Shown here: positions 9,066-20,781 of the stretch, piece by piece
Numbering within the stretch: the stretch's first letter is position 1
How the letters are laid out: every line of letters begins with the position of its first letter
Source of the DNA: Solanum dulcamara
Lineage: Eukaryota > Streptophyta > Magnoliopsida > Solanales > Solanaceae
Assembly: GCF_947179165.1 (NCBI RefSeq)
Contig: NC_077245.1
Coordinates: 36,139,286-36,203,285 of the forward strand
Reading direction: 5' to 3'
Length of the DNA: 64,000 nt
Notes under the pieces: model-generated
Told to the model about the DNA's origin: nothing
What the model saw: only the letters and a program-made list of their open reading frames with translations
The model's database searches: none
Translations under genes and position numbers: made by a program

Positions 9066-9080
9066 TAAAGGTGGGAAGGA
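9066..9080 (+). promoter_or_regulatory. Polypurine tract of element A
   Basis: TAAAGGTGGGAAGGA follows GGGGACGAATGTTC and directly precedes the 3' LTR start at 9081. Confidence 0.8.
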
Positions 9081-9465
9081 TGTTACACCCCACATCTTTG
9101 AACTCGGAAGGTTCCTTAAGTTACTTAGAAGCTAGTATGTGAGCTACTTAAGTTACGACCCTATTGAACAACTCTAAGAAGGGAGAATGTGACACCCCAT
9201 GGTAGGGAAGGTTGGAAATAGGGTCAAGAGGAGTCGGAAGGAGTTGGAGACCAAGTAACGGGTCGTAGGACTCGACTTATCTACGTAAACTACTAAGTTA
9301 GAAGTCTCACATACGTGAGTTACTTGTTTACATACCAAGCTTACATAGCAAGGGTTTCATAGGCTCTTAAAGTGATACGAGATTACGAAGGAGATTACGA
9401 ACCCACGAGGAGGAAAAAAAAAATTCGCGAGGCAGCCAATGGGAGGGTGACACGTAGCAACACCT

Positions 9466-9642
9466 AAGCAAGCAGGTGACTCACCTGCTTGGGGTCAAGT
9501 AGGTGACCCACCTTCTTGGGGTGGCCCCCACTGCCACGTGGCAGCTCCACATGGAATGCATGGATACTGTGGCCCAATAGGGGATGGACCGTGTCCCCCT
9601 TAGGGGATGACACGTGTCCCCCCTTGGAACCACCTATATAAG
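9466..9642 (+). promoter_or_regulatory. U3 promoter region of the A LTR: palindromes, G-boxes, TATA
   Basis: A perfect palindrome with arms AAGCAGGTG/CACCTGCTT (9470-9490) and an imperfect one (9497-9517) are followed by the 14-bp palindrome CTGCCACGTGGCAG (9531-9544), the 10-bp palindrome GACACGTGTC (9609-9618) and CTATATAAG (9634-9642). CACGTG cores of this type bind plant bZIP and bHLH factors, including ABA-response factors; that is known of the motif, not shown here. The splice-donor-like GGAAAG|GTAAG follows at 9846. Confidence 0.6.
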
Positions 9643-10973
9643 TTGATATGTATCCTAATGACTTCAGTTCATTCACAAATTTCCAGCAGCAACGTGAGAA
9701 AACAAACTCTAGGGCTAAGGAGAAAATTGCGACGGCTTGGGAGAAAAATAAGCCAAAAAACGGACAGCAAGCTGCCATGACGATTCAGCACGTTAAAAAA
9801 CATTCCGAGGCGCGATTTCGGCGAGTTCTAGCCAATTTCGGGAAAGGTAAGTTCTTCCCCTCTAATTTGAAGTTTATGAGGTTAAATTAGGATGTATTAC
9901 ACACCTTAGTAGCTGCTGGGAGTTGCGGAAAAGGTTTGAAAAGATCGGCGTTCGAAATAAACGATTTTGGAATCGCTATAGTTAAGTTGTTGTCGAAATA
10001 AGGTGTTGTACGCGTAGGGGATGATGCTGGTTATGTTGTGGAGTGTTCCAGGGTCTAAAATTTCTCTAAATGAGGTGGGGGAGATGCTGGTTGTAGCCAC
10101 ATGACCCTCCGCTTTTGCAATTAAAGAATTCGCGAAAGAAAGATTAAAAACTCTAGTTTTGGTATCTTAGTTTCGAGTGAATTGTTGGGGGTTTATATTG
10201 AGTAATTTTTTCGTAATATGTATATGTATGGTCTGCTGGTTGCATTGGTGGTTGGCTGAAGGTGCTAAGGACATGGTTGGAAATTCGGATAGGGCACATT
10301 ATAGGGGAGGTGCTACCCGATTTCCGTTAACATCTTAACTAGTTAAGGAACTAGTCGAGAAGGCGAGCGAAGGGATGAATGTTATGAATACTCGTGGGTA
10401 GTCTAAGTTGCTGAAAAGTCCAAGGTTGTTAATACTTACATTACTTCCATGTTAAATAGATTTCGAGGACAACGATGTGGACGTGATTAAGAGAAGTTCA
10501 TACAAGGTATGTGAAGCTTTCCTTTGGCGCGTTTTTGGAATAGATATGTAGAGCTATTCTTCTTTTATTTTGGCATGTCTTAGATATAGGCTATAAATTA
10601 TATGTATATGATATTTGGGATTGAATCCATTCGTAAAGCCCTGACTATTAGTCGAGACTCTCATTTACTTTTGGATATTAGAACTTCTGCCATAGCTGAG
10701 TTATTGCCTTTAAGTCTTCTATGTAATGAAAATTAGTACATGTAAGGCCCATTTCTCCTTTCCTTTGGAATGGCTTGATTTTAAATGAAATTGTATATGA
10801 TATAGGTTTAGAGGTAATTCCATTTACGAGCTCTGAGTGTAACTCGTGACTTGTAATCACTCCTGAACATTAAGAGTCTGAAAGTAGTCAAACTACTATT
10901 CTCGAGCCTTCTATATAATGAATAGTAAGTGGAGGTACCAGCTCCTCTCTTTTTAAAGGCTCTAAAATGGCAG

Positions 10974-11096
10974 ATGCGTCTGATTGCATAAGTTGAGTCT
11001 TTGACTAGATAACTTTGTCTCTGATTGCATAATTGTGTCTCTGATTGCATAATCGTGTCTTTGATTGCATAAACCATGTTTGTGATTGCATAAGCT
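10974..11096 (+). repeat. Minisatellite of about 22 bp in the A 3' LTR
   Basis: Copies of TCTGATTGCATAATTGTGTC and variants match the array at 4297-4420 unit for unit. Confidence 0.8.
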
Positions 11097-12477
11097 AGGT
11101 GGCATTGTCTTGATGCATGTCTGTGATTCCTGAGGCCCCAATTGATGTAACTCCTAATGACATCTAAAGGGAACTGCGAATAAGTACCTTCCTAGTCTTC
11201 AGGTGATGATTCACTTGAGTGTTTCATTGAGTCTCAGAGGGTGACTTAGTTGCATATAGTTTCTCATTACTCTACTCGTGCATGCTGTAACCCTTCTTTC
11301 TTCGTGTCCCACGATGGGCCGGATATTATGTCGGGCGCAGCTTTACTACTTTTTTCACTGCGTCCTGGGTTGGATGTGTATAGTTCCACGCACGAGGAGA
11401 CGATGTTGTATGTGAGGTGTGATATATGTTATATGTTATGTCGATACGATTATTCACCGAGTCCCAGGCCGGCTGCAATATGATAGTATATGTGGCGAAG
11501 GGAGGCACCACCAAGTCCCTCCTTAGAGGGCTGGGTATATATGTATATTATGATGGTATGCTATAAACGTACACCACTCTATTCACCGAGTTTTTCACTA
11601 AAGGGCCGGATACTTTATGTACGCATGCATATAAGATTAGAGTGATACATTGTGACCCCGAGTCCCGTAGTGAACCGGGTATAATATGATAACATACATG
11701 ATAAGATGATACCGTATACGATGATATAATACCGTATACGATGATATGATGAAATGAAATGCATTATGATACGATGATATGTGATTATGAAGAAGTGATT
11801 ATAACACCGAGTTCACTAGAGGGCCGGGCACAGCATATGATGATGTGTATGATTTACGTGTCCTAAGGTGCAGGTACAGTAATTCGTTAAGTTGTTATAC
11901 TTGTCCCCTGCATCCCTATTTCAGTTATGGTATCAGTTACGATGTGTTATGCTTTACATACTCAGTACATATATCGTACTGACCCCCTTTTCTCGGGGGG
12001 CTGCATTTTATACCCGCAGGTACAAATATTTATTCTGGAGATCCATCAGAGTAGGAGTTCCACTCAGCTGTGTTGGAAGTGCTTCACTGTTCTGGAGCCT
12101 AAATTTTGATGCTGGTCACTTAATGTATATATTTGTACATTCAGGGGTACGACGGGGGCCCTGTCCCGCCATATGTTACTGTTGCTATTCCTAGAGGTCT
12201 GTAGACATATGAATGTGGGTTGTTTATAAGTTTGTTTCGACGGTGCCTATATGGCATGTTGTAAATATTTCTTTAGGTTGTGGCAGCCTCATCGGCGCGT
12301 GCCCTTTCATGATACAATACGAATGAAAGAGGCTACAGGTACATGAAAAAGTTTTAAACTATTGAAGTGTAGCTGATAAACACACATAACAGGGTTCAAC
12401 TTAAGTGTAGCTGATAAACACAGATAACAGGGTCCAGGTCGGACCCCAATCACGGCTTACGGGGTTGGGTTGTGACA

Positions 12478-12935
12478 GTTTCGAAGCCTGGTTTTTAGGT
12501 ACTGGTCCTGCAATATATGTATTTATTTATACAGGGGTACGGAGGGGGCCCTGTCCCACCATATATTGTCATTCCTATTCTTAGAGGTCTGTAGACATAT
12601 CTATGCGGGTTATTTAGGAGTTTATTTCGGTTATGCCTATGGGATAAGTTGTAAAAGATATTATGTGGTGGCATCTTTATCGGCTGGCTTTTCCTTTCAT
12701 GACATGATGCAAATGAAATAGGCTACACGTGTATGAATATTTTATCACCCACTTGGTTCATGTGTTTGGTTCCTATATCCAGGAGGCTATTTGAACATGA
12801 AAAAGTTTTAACCCATTAAGGTTTTTGTGAGCAGTATCACATTATACATAGTCAAATTTGAATATAGTCGACAGATAGGTACACGAGGGTCTAGGTCGGA
12901 CCCCAGTTACGGCCCACGGGGTTGGTTCGTGACAA
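12478..12935 (+). mobile_element. Terminal fragment of an older LTR of the same superfamily
   Basis: It aligns with the last about 450 bp of the A LTR: GGGGTACGGAGGGGGCCCTG, AGAGGTCTGTAGACATAT, and the ending GGTCGGACCCCAGTTACGGC...GGTTCGTGACA. It is clearly more diverged than the A LTRs. It begins abruptly at the A 3' LTR end, so A (or the X-A tandem) may have inserted into or truncated it. Its 3' end abuts the RNase H relic. Confidence 0.8.
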
Positions 12936-14380
12936 TCCACGTGGATACCATAAAGCTAGTATCTCCAAATCTTCAAAGCAAACACAACCGTCGCTAGTTC
13001 TAATTCATGAGTTGGATAGTTGTCTTTCATGTACCTCATGTTGCCTAGAAGCATAGACTGTAACCTTACCATGTTGCATCAAAACACAACCAAATCCAAT
13101 CCTTGAGGCATCACAATACATAACAAAACCATTGGATCCTCTAGTAAAGTTAGAATAGGAGTGGTAGTAAGACAATCCTTCAACTCTTGGAAACTCTTCT
13201 CAGAAGCTTCTGTTCTTTGAAACTTCACTTTATTTTGGGTCAACTTAGTCAAGGTGACGAAAGCGATGAAAACCCTTCCACAAATCTTCTATAGTATCCA
13301 TCTAGGCCCAAGAATCTTTTAATATCCGAAGGAGACAATGATCTAGCCCAATTCTTTACCGCATCCATTTTCTTGGGATCAACCTTAATCCCATCACCGG
13401 ACACCACATGGCTGAGAAACACAACTTCCCTTAGCCAAAACTCGCACTTATTAAACTTGGAAAATAACTGCTTGTCCCTTAATGTTTGCAAAACAATATT
13501 CAAGTGATTGATATGCTTTTTCTATCCCGAGAGTAAATGAAAATATCATCAATAAATACAATCACGAATCTCCAAGTATTTCTTGAGCACCCTATTCATC
13601 AAGTCCATTAATGTCGTAAGGGCATTGGTTAGCCCAAAAGACTAGAAATTCAAAATGACCATACATTTTTCGAAATGCCTTCTTTAGAATATCAAACTCC
13701 CTCACCCTTAGTTGGTGATAACTGGAACAAAGATCAATCTTAGAGATTTAACTAGCTTCTGGCTATTGGTCAAATAAATCATCTATCCTTGGAATTGGAT
13801 ACTTATTCTTGATGGTTACTTTATTCTATTGTCGGTAGTCAATGCACATACGATGTGAACCATCTTTTTTTTAACAAATAAAATGGGAGCACACCATGGG
13901 GATATACTAGGTCTAATAAAACCCTTATCCAACAAATCTTTTAATTGACCCTTTAAATCTTTTAGTTCTGCAAGAGACATTTTGTGAGGAGGAATATAAA
14001 TAGGTTGGGTGTCGGGAAGAAGGTCTATGCCAAAATCAATTTTTTAGGAGAATCACCGGGTACATCATTGGAAAACACATCCAAAAACTCATTAATAATA
14101 GGGACCAAATCTATACTAGGAGCTTCAGAATTAGTATAACTAACCCTGATAAGATGGTAGATGCATCCGTTGGAAATAATTTTCCATACTTAAACAGTAC
14201 AAAATGAATTGAACCTTACACACATAATTAATACTATTCCATTCTATGATTTGGAAATTGAAACTTAACCACATAGGTTATACAATCAATTGAAGCATAG
14301 CATGCATATTTCCAATCCATACCAAGGACAACATCAAAATCTATCATATCAAGTTCAACTAGATCACATGAAGTAACTTT
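12936..14380 (-). pseudogene. Gypsy protease-RT-RNase H relic
   Basis: Read on the minus strand it starts near 14,340 with the protease end VVLGMDWKYACYASIDC. Next come the PR-RT linker [12 protein letters not shown] and [11 protein letters not shown] (about 14,010), [22 protein letters not shown] (about 13,930), CIDYRQ, then [20 protein letters not shown] and [19 protein letters not shown] (13,503-13,249). RNase H VMYCDASRIGFGCVLMQHGK follows near 13,120 and ends at LYGIHVD (12,936). Multiple frameshifts and stops disrupt it. Gag is absent. It is truncated exactly at the preceding LTR fragment end. Confidence 0.85.
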
Positions 14381-14785
14381 AAGAAAAACCGAAATAGGGA
14401 GGCCCTATGAATGGATCTTCCATGGGTCGTCGAAATGACTCGTCCTGCTTAGTCTGAGAACTTTTAAAACCGAAGTCTCTAAATCATCCCTATGACTCAT
14501 TTTTATGATTCTTCAACATATTTATGGATCGTATCACCCATTCCCTAAGAAACCTAGAAAATTGAGCCTCTAATCTTTTCTTATTAGTCAATTTTACAAG
14601 TCGTCAAAAGGGATACAAGTCATAAACTTGACTCAAAGACTATACCACAAACTTGGAAAACCTTTCTTCCTCAGTACCAACCCTAAGAGCCACTCCTATG
14701 ACTCATAGTAATGCCTACAACACATAGGTCATGTCGTAGACTTGAAGACAATCCAATTTCCTTGATATATTCCCTGTTTCAACTT
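14381..14785. other. LTR-like module rich in GACTCAT/ATGAGTC motifs, no gene
   Basis: About 400 bp lie between two pol relics of opposite strand. Repeated short motifs (GACTCGTC, GACTCATT, TATGACTCATAG, GTCATGTCGTAGAC) resemble the variable module at 26,030-26,160. I infer a fragment of an LTR; no ORF or boundary is visible. Confidence 0.4.
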
Positions 14786-15849
14786 TTCAACTTTTATGGT
14801 CTTACATTGGTAAAGCTAATATTGTTGTTGATTCTCTTCCCAGATTATCCATTGGGAGAACTACTGATATGAAGGAAGGAAGGAAGGAGTTTGCTCAAGA
14901 TGTGCATAGAATTACATGTTGGGAGTTCTTCTAGTGGATTCGAGTGGGGGAGGTGTCATTATTTAGAATAGGGATGAATTATATCTAGTAGTGGAGGTGA
15001 AGGAGATTCATGACCAAGTCCCCATGCTACTTTAATTATAGAAATATGTGCATCAGTAGAAGGTGATAGCTTTTGCACAAAGGGAGATGGTGTGTTGAGG
15101 TATCAAAGTAGATTGTGTGTTTTGAACATTGATGGACTTAGAGACAAAACCATGATAGAGGCCCATAGCTCCAGATATTACATCCATCCCGGTTCTACCA
15201 AAATGTACCATCACTTGAGAGAAGTCTATTGGTGGAGTGGCATAAGGAGAGACATTACAGATTTTGTTTCTAAGTGTTCAAATAGTCAATAACTCAAAGT
15301 TGATAATCAAAGGTGTTGTGGTGTAGCACAGAATATAGAACTTCTAAAGTGGAAATCGGAGATGATCAGCATGGATTTTATTATAGGCTTATCATGATCT
15401 CGCAGGCAGCATGATTTGATTTGGTTAATTATGAATAGAATGACCAAATCAACGCATTTCTTGCTAGTCAAAACTATTAATTCAGCAAAGAACTATGCCA
15501 GATTGTTTATTCGTAAGATTCTCAGACTTCAAGGAGTTCCTTTGTCCATCATCTCAAATAGGGGAGCTCAATTTACTGTCCAATTTTGGAAATATTAGTA
15601 CCGCATTTTATCATTAGACATATGGTCTGGCGGAGCATATGATTCAGACCTTGGAGAACATGTTGATAGCTTAGGTCATTGATTTCGAAGGTAATAGGGA
15701 TGACCACTTTCATCTTATTCAGTTTACTTATAACAACATTTTCCACCTAAGTATTCAGATGGCTACTTTTAAATCTCTTTGTGGGAGGAGATGTAAATCG
15801 TCAATTAATTAGTTTGGGGTTGGTGAGGCTTAGTTTATAAGGCCAGAAT
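14786..15849 (+). pseudogene. Gypsy integrase relic, 5' portion (split by element B)
   Basis: The reading begins at the RNase H/integrase linker (KANIVVDSLSRLSIGRTTD at about 14,810). It continues into the zinc-binding region VLRYQSRLCVLNIDGLRD, AHSSRYYIHPGSTKMYHHL and REVYWWSGIRRDITDF, then SKCSNSQ (15,090-15,292), where the HHCC motif keeps CSNSQ in place of CxxCQ. The core reads MTKSTHFLLVKT and GVPLSIISNRGAQFTVQFWK (15,416-15,598); SDRG has become SNRG, a lost catalytic Asp. It then reads THMIQTLENML-like and ATFKSLCGRRCKSSI to 15,849. At least six stops or shifts interrupt it. The next residues resume at 24,022. Confidence 0.85.
15845..15849. repeat. Target-site duplication, left copy, of element B
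   Basis: AGAAT immediately before the B LTR start. It matches AGAAT at 24,017-24,021 after the B LTR end. Five base pairs is the usual Ty3/gypsy duplication. Confidence 0.95.
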
Positions 15850-18800
15850 TGTTACATCCCGTACTTTGGAACCTTAGAAGGCTTCTTAAGCTTCTCAAGT
15901 TTCTGGGAAGGCTCTTAAGTTTCTTAAAAGTCGTTATGTGAGTCGGATAGTTAATAATGCGATCAAATAACTCCAAGGAAAGGAGAACGAAATGCTTCAT
16001 AATAAGGAAGATTGGAAATAAGGTTATAAAAATTTGAAAGGAGTTGGAGGCCGAGAAATGAGTCGTAGCACTCGATTGACTCGCGTAATCTACCAACTTG
16101 GAGGTCTTACGTACTTAAGCTACTCGAGTGCGTGTTGAGACTAAGTCGTAAGGAATACATAGGCTCTTAAAGTGCGACGAAATTACGAACCCACGAAAGA
16201 GAAATAAGGAAACGACGTAGCGAAAGCGAAGCAAGCAGGTGACAAGCAAGCAGGTGAAACACATAGGTGGGTCCCACGCTGCCACATGGCGGATTTGGGT
16301 TGGATGCATAGATGAGGTGGCACCCTAGGTGGCTTCCACGTGTCACCCCTAGGGGATGCCACGCGTAACCTCCAAAAGTTGGATATATATGCTGAAATTA
16401 CGACTAAGGAAGTCATTTTTCAGCATCTACACTTAAGGAAAATTGGAGAAAACTTGAGGGAGAGAAGAGAGAGCTACGGCAGCAACCAAATAAGGTAAGC
16501 CCTCCGTTTTTGATTCGGGAATTAATTATTCAAGGTATACTGCGATTAAATAACGGTGTTTGACCATATAAAAATTTTCATTGGGGCAACGAGGAGGTTT
16601 TTGTTCTTGTTAAGAAACCCGTTTTTGAATAGGACTGCTGTTAGTAATACGAGTATAACTCCTTTTGTAAGGCTTAGTTTTGGGTGATTCAAGATGTTTT
16701 GGAAAGATATTTCATAGGGATACAACTTTCATGTAGATGCTACAATCCATTTTTGCTTTTCTCTACTCCAAAAATGGTGGTGAAGCTTGGGGGAGTTGCT
16801 GTCCAGATTGTGCTTTGGAAATCCTACACGGACAGCTGTGAGTATTTTGGGCATATATTTTCGTACAAAATTGCTGTAGGGGTAATTCAAAATTGTTTGA
16901 GACCTTGATACACATGTATATAACTTTCATTGAGGTCACAAATCTTTTTTCCCTCAATTACCCCTCCAAAACTAAGCGACAATATAAGACAGTGGGCTGC
17001 CCAGATTTCGCGTTTTGATAAGTTTTGGCGGGTTTGACCAGTTTAACGTAAGGTAAGGCCTTTCCTTTTAAATTGGAGTTTATGGTGTTGTTATATAGGG
17101 TATTTTACGTTGTTTAAGTGGCTGGAAATGTGAAAATATGATAAATATGCTGGACGTCCGAAATAAACTAAATTGGAGTCGCTACAAGTGAATTGTCGTC
17201 GAAATAAAGTGTCGTTCTTGTGAGTTGTTGCCGCAGGGGTGTAATATGTTGTTGCAGGGCCTAAATATGTTCTAATTTGGGTTAGGGTGCTTCTGGTTGA
17301 ATCCACATGACCCCTTGTGGCGTATAATTAAAGGCGTTACAAAATAAAGTCTAGACGCCCTATTGTGATACCGTATTTTTGAATAAGTCGTTCGGAGTTT
17401 ATATTGTAAATTGTTGGTATGAATTGTTGCAGGTTGTTGTTGTTGGTTGGATGTAGGTCTTAGGGGCCTAATTGGAAATTCGGATAGGGCACATTATAGG
17501 GGAGGTGCTTCGCAATTTTCGTCGACGCCTTAGCGAATAACAGAAATAGTCGAGGAAACGACTATGGAAATATACTCCATTAATACTAAGGTGTAACCTA
17601 AGATGCTGGAAAGTTAAGAAGGGTTGATACTCATATTGCTTTTATGTTACGTAGGTTTAAAGGACGACGAAACGAACGGGATAAAAAGTAACCCGTAACA
17701 GGTATGTAAAGTTATTCCTTCTTTTGGCATGTTTTGGTATAAGTATGTAAAGCTAACGTTTCTTTCTTTTGGCATGTTTTGGCATACGTATGTAAGGCTT
17801 ATACTTTCTTTTAGCATTTCTCTGACATAAGTATATAAAGCTAATATTCCTTTTCGGCATGGATTTTAAGAAACAAGTATATAACTTTCATATGATTTTA
17901 AAGAAGTTCCTATTCGTAAAGCCGCTAGAATGGCCAACTTCTCGACTTCCAAAAGATATTTGGTTATGCCTTGATATGTGTATATGATTCCCAAAAGTTC
18001 GATTTTGATGTAACCCATAGTAACTTTCAAAAGGTACTTGATATGACCCTTTTCTGGATTTTGAGTGATAGTTTATTTTGAGTATTCCATCGAGTCTCAA
18101 ATATGATTTAAATTGCATTTGGTTTCTCACTACTCCACTCGTGGATGCCTCAATACTTCTTTCACAGAGCCCGAGCCAGGTTTTGTTATCGTGCATACTT
18201 TTTACATTATTCATCGTGCCCCGACGTGAGAGGGCAGGTACGACCTGTACATGGGTTTGATTTGTGGAGTTATGATGTGCTATGTACACCTATGATATGA
18301 TATGATCTAATATGACCATCTGATATGATATGATCTGTTATGGAGATATTCCCTACTCTGGAGTTATGATGTGCTGTGGCGCCAGTGACGGGGCGGCGAT
18401 CACATTTTGTATTTGTTCACCGAGTCCCATAATGGGACCGGATATGGCATATGGTTCTCTGCATACATTATTTGTAGTTATGAAAAGCATTTTTGTATTC
18501 TGGATAGTTTGCTCAATTTTGCACCTTCTGTTTTGGTAATGGCTTTACTAGTTACAGTCCATGCTTTATATACTCAGTACATATATCGTACTGACCCCCC
18601 ATTCTCTGGGGGGCTGCGTTTCATGCCCGCAGGTACATATGTTCATTTTGGAAGTCCGCTTGCTTAGGGTTTCCACTCAGCGATGTTGGGAGCGCTCCTC
18701 TATTCTGGAGCCTAACTTTTGATGCTGGTCATTTGATATGTATATATTTATTTGTCCAGGGTTACGGCGGGGGTCCTGTCCCGCCATATGTTGCTGTTAC

Positions 18801-19099
18801 CATTCTTAGAGGTCTGTAGACATATGTGTATGTGGGTTATTTGTAAGTTTGTTTCAGTTGTGCTCACCCGACGTATTGCAAATGTTTTCGTGGTATGGCA
18901 GCCTCGTCGGCTCGCATGCCCTTTCCTATCATGATACTGGTGAATGAGGCTACAGGTTTATGAAAAAAAGGTTTTTGACCCATTGGGGTTTGTGTATGGT
19001 ATCACATCACACACGGTTCAACTTAAAGGTAACTGATATATACGCATAAGGGGGTCCAGGTCGGACCCCAGTAGCGGCCCACGGGGTTGGGTCTTGACA
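15850..19099 (+). mobile_element. 5' LTR of element B
   Basis: TGTTACATCCC...GGGTCTTGACA. It contains G-box and TATA (16,336-16,390), a splice donor (16,494/16,495), a GTCCCA-TAA-TGGGAC hairpin (about 18,424), CAGTAC...GTACTG followed by CCCCCC...GGGGGG (18,595-18,613), and a terminal GGGGTCC-AGGTC-GGACCCC hairpin (about 19,050-19,070). ORFs such as 17,888-18,289 (minus) have no protein signature. Confidence 0.92.
16336..16390 (+). promoter_or_regulatory. LTR promoter of B: CCACGTGTC motif and TATA box
   Basis: CCACGTGTC (16,336-16,344) and the related GCCACGCGTAA are followed by GGATATATATGC (16,381-16,392). The 3' LTR copy has CCACGTGTC (21,268), CCACGTGTA (21,291) and GGATATATATGC (21,313-21,324). 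The CTAGGGGATGCC spacer between motifs is shared. Confidence 0.6.
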
Positions 19100-20781
19100 G
19101 AAGTGGTATCAAAGCAGTTCGTCCTTGGAGTGTCTATAGACTGTGTCTAGTAGAGTATTGTTTATCGGTTTGTTGTGCACCACATCTATAGACAAGAGGC
19201 TACAGGACATTTAAGATGTTACCTTTCTTTCATATCTACGATTGTACGATAGAGCCAAGTCATAGGGAATGAAATTCCTCACACTAACTTGTGATTTCAG
19301 CAGAAGGACAACATCAATATAAGAAGGTTACTGACGATATTGGAAGTTACATAGCACGCAAGTAAGCAAGGCACGAATGATAGATGCCAGGTAAGGTATT
19401 GAATTACTGTTGACATGTAAAGTTGAAAATTGAAAGGAAAAGTGGACGGAAAGTCTAAACAGGTGCAGTTCGAGTTGGACATACGAGGTAAGTCCATCAG
19501 TTATACTATTATTGATATTGGGCGCCCTGTGAGGCTGTGATATGGCGTGATATGATACGTATATATGTATCTTTATGCGTATTGCCCCTGTGAGGCATTG
19601 TTGGCATTTTCTGCGTGCAGGTGTTGAGATAGTAAGAAATATAGAGGAAACTCTGCCCAAATTTTCCTTGAAATAAAACGAAAATGATTTAGAAAAGACT
19701 GGTAGTTCTGGATAGAATGACATATTAAGGATAAGACTAAATAAGAAGGGTAAGTAACCCATAGTAAGAATCGTGAAGAAGGTTAAGAAGTATTATACTA
19801 TGGGGTAGAATGCGAACAGGATATGATGTGAATATAATGAGGATAGTTATGAAAATAAGTAAAGCCTTGTGAGAAGTGGCTTCGAATAAATTGCTACGTG
19901 ACTCGAGTACCCATAATTAGACTAGATTAGCACCTCATTATTGTGTTAAGTTGTCGTACCTAGGCAACCAAAGGTATGGAAGATATAAAGGAAGGCATAG
20001 ATATGGTGCAGTATACCGAATGTGTTGGAAACGAATCATACGTATTGGAAAATTGGAAATAAGGGCATAAGGTAGAACACAACAGATAGTGACATGGTAC
20101 ACCCTAAAGGGGGGAAATGGCTTCAAGTGAGATCCCATACTGGCACGAGTTAATAAGATCTAAAGGCCAGCAATAAACAGATAAAAGCCATGATACCGGA
20201 GATAGTGCGGAGAATTAATAATAAGGACTTGAATAGTATGACATCAAAGAATAGGTGCATACAAAGGGGATGAATACAATAAGAGAATTACGATGAGAGC
20301 TTAAACATATTGTAAGGAATAGCCAGGCTATACTCGACTGAAGGTAAGACGTTGGTAACAAAGTTACTGACTACTAATATTGTGGTGTACAAGCAGCAAA
20401 ACAAGGAAAGGATGAGACATCTCTCCTATACTGGAATATGAGGAAACTCAAGGGTAAGAAGAGGAAGGAAGTAAAAAACGATACAGGTTTACGTACAGAC
20501 TAGTATGGTGATGCTAAAGCATCTTTCGGGCTATTTTAAGCTCCTACACATGTTCGTGTAAAGGGTGCAATATGATGTGTGGTAAAGGAACTAGAAAGAA
20601 GAAATGGAAAAGAAATATCACCTGTTTCCTATGCCTACAGGTAATCTACCTTCCTAAATAGACCATATGAGTTAATACAAGGCCTATGAATGGCAACCAG
20701 TACAGAAGAATCCTGAAGCACTCGTAAGACCTTATGAGGCTAGTTAACATTTGGGGACGAATGTTCTAAAGGGGGGAATGA
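19100..20781 (+). mobile_element. Non-coding interior of element B
   Basis: It contains the PBS, the GTGCAC stem-loop (hexamer 19,175-19,180), a splice-acceptor-like TTTTCTGCGTGCAG (ending 19,620), stretches alignable to A and G (for example ACCCTAAAGGGGGGAAATGG at about 20,100 and AAAGGCCAGCAATAAACAG at about 20,170), and a short pol-tail relic KKYHLFPMPTGN (about 20,610-20,650). The purine tract is at 20,767-20,781. The 5S-derived segment present in A and G is absent; the sequence diverges just where it would begin. Confidence 0.85.
19104..19115 (+). promoter_or_regulatory. Primer-binding site of element B
   Basis: TGGTATCAAAGC differs by one base from the tRNA-Met complement TGGTATCAGAGC and lies four bases after the LTR end. 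Confidence 0.88.

Larger units (their letters stand above)
5807..9080 (+). mobile_element. Internal region of element A (non-autonomous, decayed)
   Basis: This 3.3-kb interior carries a PBS (5811), a leader with a GTGCAC stem-loop (5874-5893), a splice-acceptor-like tract (6325-6351), a 5S rRNA-derived segment (7496-7599), an integrase relic (8240-8945) and a purine tract (9066-9080). No gag, protease or RT reading frame is recognisable; the longest frames are under 110 codons and unrelated to known proteins. Between 6360 and 7490 and between 7600 and 8240 I see only AT-rich sequence conserved in part with G. Retrotransposition would need proteins from a relative. Confidence 0.85.
9081..12477 (+). 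mobile_element. 3' LTR of element A (complete)
   Basis: It runs from TGTTACACCCC to GGTTGTGACA (3397 bp). The proximal kilobase carries two palindromes, G-boxes, a TATA box and a splice donor. The segment homologous to B 16,530-17,030 is missing, a deletion near 9880. The distal 2.4 kb pairs with the 5' LTR remnant at 3402-5806. Near the end (12,365-12,435) GTGTAGCTGATAAACACA is duplicated in place of sequence present in the 5' copy. Long frames such as 11,892-12,194 are mirrored at 5218-5520 only because the LTRs are copies. Confidence 0.9.

Noticed and set aside
17888..18289. 133-codon minus-strand frame in the B LTR
   Set aside because: The 3' LTR equivalent (22,859-23,113) is shortened by stops, there is no domain signature, and it is antisense to the element. 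A chance open frame.
19328..19762. 144-codon minus-strand frame, the longest in the window
   Set aside because: It covers the B leader, including the splice-acceptor-like tract and the purine-rich stretch, antisense. Hydrophobic residues come from the T-rich complement; no homology visible.
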